NCBI GenBank assembly: GCA_002633025.1
Contig: NMRB01000006.1
Location: forward strand, 1,102,207-1,166,206
Length of the DNA stretch: 64,000 nucleotides
Source: Notospermus geniculatus
Taxonomy: Eukaryota; Nemertea; Pilidiophora; Heteronemertea; Lineidae
Reading direction: 5' to 3'
Shown piece by piece: positions 49,901 to 61,900 of this stretch; positions within the stretch are counted from its first letter, which is position 1, and the number at the start of each line of letters is the position of its first letter. The translations under genes and the position numbers were made by a program. The notes beneath the pieces are model-generated. The model ran no database searches. It was given only the letters and a program-made list of their open reading frames with translations, and was not told the DNA's origin.

Positions 49901-52900
49901 TAACAGTTACCCCATGCTGTTGATGATCACAAAAGCTGACAATATTGAGTGATATTTCGACGATTTTGATTGCAAAACCGCCGTGTCATTTGAAGCCAGA
50001 AACAAAATGGCGGACGTGGGGCCGTCTCGAAGCATTTTGCGGGAAAACATTCCAACCGGAAATATTATCCGGGCGAACATGCCGAAATGTCCACCGCTCA
50101 CGTGACCGCTCTCGGCCAATCACATTTACGGAAACTTACTTGAGGTACGATATTCCGAGTTGCTTCCATCGCCGGAAAGCTAGTTGCCGCGAGTTGCTTA
50201 AGACGCAATGTCGACCTGTGGGAACCTTTAGAGGTTTCCAATGCATACCAATGACAGTGTTCAGTTGCCATTCACGCTGTATTCATACAATCATGTACAT
50301 GCATATTTTCATATTTTTTGTAATCATTAGTGATACCCCATTACTATAACAATAGACTTGGTTGTAGTCAACCAATATCCCGAGATACGAAGGGCCTTAT
50401 TCATCTTCTTTTCACGAAGACGCTCACCGAGAATGAAGCAATTCTCTTCGGTGACTACCAAAATCGACGTGAATTAAATAGACGCTATATCGGATCACAC
50501 AGAAGTGATTTCCATGTCAGACATATCTATATTAAAACGCAAAAAGGCGTGAAACTCATTTCAGCATGATCGGTTTCCGTAATTGAGACATATAAAAACC
50601 CGTATGGACAGCGAGGAATGGCAATATTGCGATTCTACATATAGATGTGCGGCCCTTGTTCAACACGCCCGCGCATTAAAGCTTAAAAGGAGACACGATT
50701 ACCTGTTTATGGAAATTGGCTCCTATTTCTTTGCCCCTCTGACGAAATGGAGGGAAATCGCTCATGCCTGTTACGGAGTGATTACATAGTCAGTTCCATA
50801 ATCATTTCAATTACCTACCATATCACGACAGGTTGGTATTTCCAATATCGCCGTACTCTCAATTATATCAATCTCGAATTGGATGAACCATGGCTTTCCA
50901 ATAACTACGCCTAACTTACTCTACCTCGCCCCACGAAGATATTGTGACGTCTGTGCATGATGTCTTTTCATACAAACAAGTCCCCTGACTTCGAGGCTGA
51001 TTAGACGGAATCGGTAGCCACGAATAAAAAATGCTATCCAGAAAACGCATACTCAAACCACATTTCGCTCCGTTTTATCTTGTGTAGGTTGCAATATATC
51101 ACATGTAAAAGCCGCTTCACAATGGACATCCAATCATATTCAGATCATTGATAAATCTTCGACATTCTTTCCCTGGATGGATTCCTTTTGTCCGTCGTAA
51201 TCGATCGCCAAAGGAATATAGCACGCAACATTACTGACCTATCTCTCGCCTTCCGCAAAAATGCCATCTCGACATAATATTCTGCCTTCTGGAGCGTATT
51301 ACATCGCGGCTATTACCATGATTATACAGCATGGTGATTGTTGCAGGATTTTTTGCACAACAAAATGCTCCACCACAGTCATTATTGATGTACTTTTTTT
51401 TCAGAACGAACAAATGGCATTGGTCAGATAACGGTTGCAGCCTAACTAGTAGCAAGCCCAAGTCAGCAACGTGTTCCTGTATACGTCCTGGACTCTTTGC
51501 CGTCACTACGGACATGTTCAATGATAATGTAAGTAGACACACGTGGCAGTATCTTGGAGGGGAAAAGAAATTTTCAGTGTAGAACAGCATGAAGTAGAAT
51601 AAGCATGTGGATTTGTACGTACATGGGCCAAAATCAGGTCAGAATCGGAATACTGGTTCTCCAGAGTCGTGCTGGAACCTCTTCATGGTCGTATTACGAA
51701 AATTCCTTATAGAATTCTATAGAAACTCTGTAGAACTTCATAGAGTTTCTATAGAGTTTATAGAGTACCTATACACGCTTCCTATAATTGTGCTGCCCCC
51801 TTTTAATAGATTTCGAATCAACAGGAAGTGACGTAAATGGAGGATTTGCTGCTGCTGATCATGATCATCAAACTTAGGCTTAGGCCTTCATACACGACCT
51901 ACCGGCGGTAGGCCTAGCAGTGTAGGCCTAGTAGACCTACATATTAGGCCTAGCCTGCACATTTCATGCCTACAATTCGCCCTGGCCTTCATTCATTTAG
52001 GCCTAGCACGCGCTAGCCTACCGCAGTACCGGCAACCTCAGCCGAGTTGGCCTACTAATAAGTTACCTTGGTTACATGTGCATTGATGCACTGGCACTGC
52101 AGTGCTTATGCAATGCATGCCAAACGAGACCATGACGATGGCATGACGTCGACGAATTCCGCTCTGTATCCATCAAAGAAATGAAACAACACACTCAATT
52201 AGTGTGTCATTGAATTACATGTCACTCCTTGTTGACAACCATAATGTGAACATTGATCTAAGAAACTAGGCCTACCAAGAAACTGCATCCAAATCAGTGA
52301 GCCGTGTGAAAGTGATTTTCCATGTTTGCATGGTTGTCAGGGCAGCCTCCTCCATGTCCTCCTCCCTTTACGTCACTTCCGGTTGTTTTTTAGGAAGCGT
52401 GTATAGATTACTATAGACATTATTTCCATAGAATTTATTTTCTATGGACTTTGTCCTATTCATATTTCTATAGAGATTTTATTCTATAGAAAAAAAATTC
52501 TATAGAGATTACATGTATGTTCACAGAGATATTATATTTTATTTATTAATGAGAACCTTCCAAAATACAATGTATCATTATCCTAAACACTGGAAACTGA
52601 ACAAAAGAATTTTGTGGAGGCACAGTTGTTGTAATGTACATTTGTGTATTTTATGCTTGCTAATTTTGCGGGTCAGATCAGACTGCATGCCCCAAAATTA
52701 AAATTGCAACAATTTTCCAACTTTCCCGGGACTCTTGCACTTTAGACAGTGGTATCCCAAATAATTAGACTGAGTAATACTGAACGGTCTCGTGTACATG
52801 TACCTGTTAATGTCAAAAATTGATAATGTGTCCTATAAGTAACTGTTTTGGTTCCCATGGCCACTTGTTTGACACTCAGCTCAGATCTATTCACATTGCA

Positions 52901-55900
52901 TTGTCCTCTCCATGCATCAAGAGCTTTTTTGAGCCGGGCTACTTCTCACTGCTAACGACTCTGTCCCTATATCATGCCTACAATCTATGCGGCAGTCTAT
53001 ATATTGATAGATTATCACAAGACCGACAAAAGTCAACGTCGGGATGGCATCATTGTCTTAATAGAAATCTTCTTCATTCAAACCGATAGTTAATCAGGAT
53101 AGGTCGTTCCTGGGGGATCCCGTAGACATCTTGACGATCAGATGTTCATATTTCTACGGCGTATTATCATTTTCATATTACCGCTGGTGATTACATCTGT
53201 TACTCCTGCAATTAATTTATGACAAGATTGTAGCGAGTTTATCAGATTTTCTCCTGCCTCATTCGGAGGATGCGTGTAATCAGTGATTAGTCCTCATCGA
53301 TCATCGGTCCTACTCTTAATGATCCATCGCCAGCGCCGCCGATTGCAAGATGATGGACCGTTATCAACTTCAAGATATCGGGCCTTCGTAGTCGTACATT
53401 ACAAGTTCATTTGATTCCGAGATCCAAATGATGAATTGTCCTATGTTTAAAAAGAAAAAGAGCCGAAACCCCAAACGTATCACAAAGCTAAAAATCGATG
53501 TGCACTTTTGAATGTGTTACGTGGTGTGTTGGGGTGAGTTCAGGACTTGAGCGCGAAACAGAACTGAAACGTAACGATTACAAAAAAGTAGGCCTATACG
53601 TATAGTGGGTGATAAAAAAACGTTCCGAAATTTAACGGTTAAAATATTTCTTTACAATTGACGTATGACATTGCCACTTGGCAGGGACCAAGAAACACGC
53701 AGTCTGAGGTAATTTGCCAAATCTTGTTCATGTAGCTGGCAAACTTCCTAAATTATGACAAAAAGTATCACACGGGAATTTAGAAAGGTGTAAAAACGGC
53801 CCTCACACGCTTTTTCCATGATCCTATACGGCCCTCACACGCTTTTTCCATGATCCTCTAGGATCATGGAAAAAGCGTGTGAGGGCCGTTTTTCAACAAA
53901 ATGGAAGGCCAACCTATCACCTCTCTAAATGACTTTTTTCAATTTACTTCGGATATTACCTTTTTCAGTCAGTGTGAAACTTTTTGTCATAATTCAGGAA
54001 GTTTGCCAGCTAGATGAATGAGATTTGGTTCCTTAACTGAGATTGTGTGTTTCTTGGTACCAACCAAGTGGCAATGTCATACGTTAATTACAAAGAAATT
54101 TATTAAACCTTAAAGTTAGGAACGTTTTTTTTAATCACCCCGTATGTGTGGCGTGTGCCCCCCCCCCCATTATCTAGTTGATAAAATTCAATTGAACGAA
54201 AGCAGCTACTCAAAACATCATCGATCGCTAAATACGGGATAAGAAATTCATTTTCTAATTGCGTACATGATGGAATTGCTTTTAAGTCAACGTGACAGAT
54301 TTTCCCAAATCACTCGCACACCTAGAAACATATTGGACAGCTTTTGCGATGACTGATGTGTTTTCTTTTAAACGTCTTCATATCTTGCGTTCTATCGTTT
54401 TTGTGAGACAAATAACAGAGCTCGCCAACGGAAATGTGATGCATCTAAATTTCATGAAATATACAAGGTACAAAAAGCACAAAATTGACACACAAAATGA
54501 TAATAAACAAGAAGTCAATCTCCAGAATTCACGAATTTTCGACCCCAACCGGGGTCTTTTTCAAGTTGAACTTTACAATCTGAAACTCTAGAAAATATAC
54601 ACGTTATACTCATGAAATACTCTACTTTCATCGATTTAAGACCGGTTCATTATAAGTGCCTGTCACCGCCCCCGTGCAGCACAGCGTGAATAGGCCCACG
54701 ACCCCTTGTTGTTCATTGGCGCACATTTTCTACTCGTACTGGTGGGCTGAAAGTGACTCGTGGTTGTCAGTACGGATAAACATATTGCTATTTGTGGTTT
54801 AATCTGTGTACCGTGCGATTGATTAATTTCCGTTGGGTTTTGTCGTTCCGGGACCATGACGTAACAGGGTAATTCACAGAAATGTTCAACAAATAACACC
54901 CGTTTGGGCCACTGGTGCGCCTAGTTATCCGTGCTAGTCGTTATGCAAAACCCACAGTCAGTGAGTGCGGTAGGCCTATTCATTCGGCATCGGTTATCCA
55001 GGCATTGCTTACGAATTGTGATGTAAACATAGCACACAGGGGCAGGTTAGACGTCAATCATACATGGTCAGCTCTATTCATGGATTCGAACCATGAGGTC
55101 AAAGTTATACAGAATGGGCGTGGCTTGAATATCCAGAACCGGTCTTAAATCGATAAAAGTAGAGTATACACGTTATGTAGGCCTAATGTATATTGTACAC
55201 TACATAAGTACAGACTAATGTAAAAATAGGCACATGAAATGCACTTTTGTTGGTACATGCATCAGATCTCGACACTGTTTGCACCCATTACACGTACGAA
55301 TGGCCGACATCCATGATCTGACTAAAGGCCTGTCTACACGATCGTACATTTGTTCAAAACATCCTCATACATTTGTATGATGATGTTCATGGACAGATAT
55401 TTGATTGTGTAGGCTGTTTTCCCAACAAACTTGAACAGCAACCAACATGTATGATGATGTTCAAATTTGTGTGATGATGTTCATGGACAAATGTATGATC
55501 GTGTGGACTGTTTTCCCAACAAACCTGAACATGTATGATGATGTTCAAATTTTTAGCTGCATGTTTCATCTTGCCAATGCAAAACATCCCAAAAAAAAAT
55601 GTGTGATGATGTTCAGGCACAAATGTATGATCGTGTGGACGGTTTTCCCAACAAACTTGAACATCATCCAACATTATCCTTTCTCCGTCATACTTCATCA
55701 TACAATGTCCATGAATGTTGGACTGTAGATTGAAATCCACAACAAACTTGAACATCATCATACAAGTCTATGATGCTGTTTTGAACAATGTTTGATGATG
55801 TTCAAAATTTTAGCTGCATTGTCACAAGACAGAAATCGACAAACAAGCTTGGACATCATCATACAAATGTATGATGATGTTTTGAACAAATGTATGATCG

Positions 55901-58900
55901 TGTAGACGAGCCTTTAGGTATGAGATCCTAGAAAACACCTTCAACAACTTGCAGTGGAATTGGGCAGCAAGTTGCAGTTGAACTTGAGTTGCTAAAACTG
56001 TCACAACGCTGATGTAAAGATGTTGGTTTCTTTGTAAAAAAATATATATATTTTCGCTTTTTATTTTGGTTCTGCTCGCTCCCTTATCTCTTCCTAAACT
56101 TAGTAGGGTCAACATTTCCCTGTATTGGTATTTTTTAAAATTTAGCTCATCTCTCTAGTTAGCTCACCGTGGTGAGCTTATACAATGGTTGTGCGTCCGT
56201 CGTCCGTCGTCGTCCGTCGTCGTCGTCGTCGTCCGTCGTCGTTGTCCGTTAGCAGGGCACGTTTCGTAACCGCTGAAGCTATTGATCTGAAACTTGGTAC
56301 ATATATACCCCTAGGTCAGATGACCCACGACACCAAGTTTCGGTCCGATTCGACTCTCAGTTTGGCCACCAGGTGGCGGAAACCAAAAACACAAAAAGTG
56401 CAATAACTCCTGAACTAATGACTAGATCATCTCCAAATTTTTATCGTAGGTGTAGCTAATAAGGATACATAACATATATAACGGGTTTTTGATTTGACCT
56501 ACTTTTCAAGGTCACAGAGGTCAAAGTTCGACAAAAGTGACGAACCTGCCACAGTTTGTCATTATTTCACCGAGCGACTTCATATCTTGCGTAGACATGC
56601 ATTGGAGGGGTACCTTTAAAAATACCAAGTTTCGGCCCGATTGGACATCCAGTATGGCCGCCAGGTGGCGTAACCTGAAAATCAAATAAGTGCTATTACT
56701 CGGGAACGGCTTGACGCAGAGTGCTCAAATTTGATATTTACCTCCCTCTAGATGACCTTTACATGGACGTCAAATTTCAGCCTGATTTGACTTCAAGCGT
56801 GGCCACCAGGTGGCTTAACCCAAAAATCATCAAAGTGCTGTAACTCAGGAACGCCTTAACCCAAAGCGCTCCAATGTGCTATGTGGCCCCGTGCAGATGA
56901 CCTTTATGTGCATGTGAAGTTTCGGCCCGATTGGACATCCAATATGGCCGCCAGGTGGCGTAACCTGAAAATCATCAAAGTGCTGTAACTCCGGAACGAC
57001 TTGGACCTAAAGCGCTCCAATGTGCTATGTGGCCCCTGTCAGATGACCTTCATGTGCATGTGAAGTTCCGGCCCCAATCGGACATCCAATATGGTCGCCA
57101 GGTGGCATAAACCCAAAAATCATCCAAGTCCTACACGGGAATGACTTGACCCAGATTGCTCATAACTGATATGTACCTCCCTCTGTCATTAGACTATTTT
57201 GTCCAACCCGGTGAGCACATGGTCCATGGACCATTTCATTATTTTCTCCATTTATTCTTACCAGTGCTGGGAAGGAATATTGTACAACAAACTGCGTGTG
57301 TATCGACATACACAAATGTTCACTTCATTGTTATGTCCTTGAGGGCGAAAACCCCCCAATATATTTTGCTTATTAATCGTTAAGGTGAACCCTCCTTGAT
57401 TTTTTAGTGGGATAAAGGTGAAATACCGAACACTCTGATGGAAGTTCCTTCCTATGTTGGTTGTTCAATCTCAGCAATACTGTGCCTTACATCTTTTGTC
57501 ATGTTAATATATCTCAGGTAAGTACGTATATTCATCGTTGTGTTTATTATGGGCGGTTATTTCCACAGAATTAGACGTGCTTGTTGTGCGAGTGAAGCAG
57601 ACGTAGACGTGAGTGTAGCGTGCGTCAAGCAGAAGTAGACGTGTTGGTGGTGTGTGCATGAAGCAAACATTAGAATCGTGAAAATAATATTAATGACCAT
57701 GAAAAAAATCGTCATATGCGTTAATCAGACGTTGGATGGCGCTGCAACCGATTGCAACGCCACCCAACGTCTTATTAGCGCATAAGGAATTTTTCACGTT
57801 GACATATGATTTTTTCATGGTCATTAATATTATTTTCACAGTTCTAATGTTTGCTTCATACGCGCACCAAACACGTCTACTTCTGCTTCACACACGCTTC
57901 ACTTACGTCTACATCTGCTTCACTCGCACGGCAAGCACGTCTAATTCTGCGGAAATAACCGCCCATAGTTTTTATTTAGGCTTTAAAACTGTATCAACGT
58001 TGTAGGCCTACAATAGGTCCGTTTAGACGACAGGCCAAAATCCCCATGCGATCCGATCGAATCCGAATGCGGTTCTAAGCTCCCAGAGTAGTATGATGTC
58101 AGTGACTAGTATGATGTCATGAACAAGGTAATAGGAAATGTCTGAATTACACCGGTGTGTACTTTTATCAATACTGTTGATGGACACAGAGTTGAAGGCA
58201 AACTGCTTGGGATGTTTTGCATTTCTGATGATGAATTGAAAGCTACATTTAGATTTCAAATGTAGGCCTTCTCCCTTAGAAGATTGATAATACAACCACC
58301 GTTCCATCATGTACAAAAAATATCTACGTAAAACGTATTTCATCGTCATTCCTCAGTCTATCTATCTCAAGATGTTCAAATTCACAAGAACATCCATCAC
58401 TCATTTTAAGAAAGAGACAATGCATTTTGATATTCATTTCTTCGGGACTTTTTGTATCAGCATTGATAGATACACTAGGTTGAAATGCTAGAAGTGCCAT
58501 GGAAGATATTGTTGTAACCGAGATCAGGGCAACTCGGTGTTGGGTTGACAATATTCTACTTTATTTCAGGACGTCATCAAATACTGCAGCAATACACAAG
58601 AACTTTTCAATTGCGATTGTTTGCGGTCAGCTCTCATTTATGTTTGGAATAGATAGGATTCATATGAAGGTTAGTCATGAACAACGTTGCTTCGTTCACA
58701 GACATGTATCAGACGACCTCGTCCGTGCTGTAGTGTGAAGACGTTTGTATATTGCAGTGAAGTAGGCCTATTCATTGGTAACCCACTGCAGTCATCTTGG
58801 CCACCAAGGGTAGTGACATCGCTCCGCCTTACAACTACGCTTGCACAAACCCTTGACGCACTTCGCTGTGGTGAGCTGTTTCCAATCGGGTGTTCCTGTT

Positions 58901-61900
58901 TGTGGACTGACTCCCGCTGTTTGTTTTATAATAATTGTTTTTCATCGTAGATCGTTAACATTTGCAATAAATCTGGACGTTTCTGAATGCCACGTCAGTA
59001 TTTCTGTACACATACCTTCTCTGTTTTAGAAAATTTTCGCTATTTTTGTTAAACAGCTTAGTTCATCCGAGTTGTGTGTAAATAGCAGTTGATAGAATGG
59101 CTGGACAATCCTCGTCCCTAATACTTCCAACCACAAAATATACAGCGGTTGGTTTAATTGGCTTGTTGCCAACCTGGAGCGAGGTTGGTTAACAAGTGTC
59201 CTGATTGGTGCACGGCAGCTCGAGGTGCGAGGGAAACACAAATCCTGGCGAAGTTCTCCATGGGTTCGTGCGTACGAAATATGAGGTAGTACAGACACAT
59301 GGTAGGCCACGATATACTGCAGTTGGACGTGAGGTTTTCATTCAATATGTGATGAATTTGAAAAAGTACTAGACCCTGCCCCCTCCGAAAGTCCGTTGTG
59401 GAGTTATCGTGCATATAGATGGTAGAGGGACCACAGCAGGGGAATCTACCAATAGATCCATACATATACCTCACCTGTAGTGCAACCTATCGTGGGCCTT
59501 GTGATATAAAGTCCGGCCACATCTAACTTCGACCCAACGGAATGCGGAAGTCAGGAAATGAGACATGAACTTCCGATTTTAAATTATGTCATTCGACCTG
59601 CCGGACCTTATGAGGACGAAGGTCCAGTATATTCCCGTTCATACCGACTGGACCACGAGATATTCCTTCATTGCTATAGTTAGCGAGAAAGGAACCCGAA
59701 TATTCATTCACTTATTCGTTGAGTCAGATTTTGGACACTTTTGTTGTGATATGACATATCTGATGATAAGAACTCTCATTTATTCGAGAGTTGCATGGTA
59801 ATGACGAACTCTTGTAGTGTCATACATTCTAATTATACGACTAATTGATGTCATTTATGACCATCTTATTTTTACACTTCGTGTAACCAATACGCACACA
59901 TCAGCTTGATAAGTTTGTCCCTTATCGAATTAGGCTCGGTTAATGTCGTCCAAACAGATTATTGTCGACAGCACCATGATATCAGACATAAGCAAGCCAA
60001 CGTAGAACTTATTTCAGAGATCCAATGATGTGTTATATCAAAATTAGGTCCCCGCATCATCGGATTAATCGCCTATTTGTAATATTTATTGGGTTATCTA
60101 TCGGCAATCATTGATATATCAACGTTTCTTATAATGAAGGGGTGAAATGAGGTGTCCTTAGATAGAAGGATGCTGATATGATGAGTTGGGTTGATGGCAA
60201 CTGGACCCGATATTAATTCATATCATGAGGTCGTTAAGTCGGCGTATAGTGAAACTGAAAAGGGAAATCGGTCATGCATGTTGTATAAACCTAGCTGCTA
60301 TTATGATAATTTTCATAACTTTTGCCTCAAATCACAGACATGCAGTTCTTATCGGTCGGACATAATACATGTATGTTGTATAAATCTAGCAGCTATTATG
60401 ATATCATCGTATGTTTTGCCACAGTAGCGAGGTTTCGCAAATCTGACGAAACACGAAGTACGAAATACGAAATTCAACTTCATTTCTAGGACCTGACATA
60501 TTTCTGGAGATGGTTGGCACCACAAATGTCCCTGCTGCCAGTGCGTCTTTTAGCATTTCATGTAAGACCGAGAGAGTTATGGTGCATCTTGAATTTTTAA
60601 ATTCCCACTTCGTAGCTACGAAGTGGCAACGGAAAAGATAAATTTCAAAACTTAAAATACACCGTAAATCTATCGGTCTTACGTCATACGCTAAAAGACA
60701 CTCTTGCAGCAGGCGATATTTGTGGTACCAACCATCTCCTGAAATACATTATGTCACGGAAATGAAGTCCAGTTTCGTATTTCGTACTTCCTGTTTCGTC
60801 AAATTTGCGAAACCCCACTAATATCACAGGCCAGCAATTCTTGTACCCGTGTCGGTCATAGGTTACCGAGTATAAAAAATCCAACGGATACAATCATCTG
60901 ACTGTTTCTATCTACTGGTTTCCCTACGAGTTAGTCAGAACCGACGAAAGATTGCATCTGACTCTTAGGCCCGGTTGCACTAGCTATGCTCAAAGTTAAG
61001 TTTGAGGTTGACCTCAACTAAGTAATATGATTTGCCATTACAATTTGAGGTTGAGAACGACTTTGGGGTTCGCTTCAGCACAAAGTCGACCTTAAGTATG
61101 ACTGGTGCAACCGGGCCTTAGATTGTCATACCTGTGTGATAACATTTGCTAATACAAAAAAAAACGATTTGGAAATATTAAATATAAAAGTAAAGTTAAA
61201 AACGAACATTCTTTGCTTTTCAACGCCAACACCAGAAAGCTCCGATTGTCATACGCCTGTTATTTACCTGTCTCAATACCAGCATAGCAAGATGACAACT
61301 CTCAGTGTACTAATCATGGGACCGTATTGAATTTCGTTTCTTTATGATGGAGTTTGTGATTACATCACCATTCATTCGCTCATTGTCCATTCACGCCTCG
61401 TCAGAATCCTCATCTGCAGTAGCTTCGGGGCTCGAACATCTTATTACTTGGTCTGAAAGAGCTGCAGCACCGCGCGTGATTTAGAAAGTGCAATGCTAAT
61501 TACTAATGGAAATGAGTACAACGAATCTGCTTACATAACCTCTTGAACATTTCAAATTGAAAACAAGGATATTGTGGAGAAAGGTTGAACTGCAGGAGAA
61601 TGATCGATGCAGTGAACCGTAAAACTCCATTCAGTGTTATTTCCACTGGGTACATTGTAATATAAACCCTGTATAATTAACTAGGGCCCCTTGCGGAACC
61701 CCGAACTGTCGTTTTCCGAATCGAAATAAAGCTCATTCTTATAATTCTTGCCGATAATTTGATATTGAAACATCTGTAACTAAGCGGCGTAACGTGTGTT
61801 CACTCCGATTTTGTGCATAAAGTACCACCCAAATCCTTAGGGAAATTAACCGCAGGTTTCGAGGCATGTTGAATCACTCTTTTCTCAACATTACTTTTTG

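Noticed and set aside
50330-50789. Two neighbouring open frames in intron 14 (79 and 68 codons)
   Set aside because: No domain pattern and no splice phase fit with exons 14 and 15; possibly decayed mobile-element sequence, but not supportable.
55323-55916. CRISPR-like array of repeated units
   Set aside because: Units are direct and inverted degenerate repeats without regular unique spacers, inside a TIR element of an animal genome.
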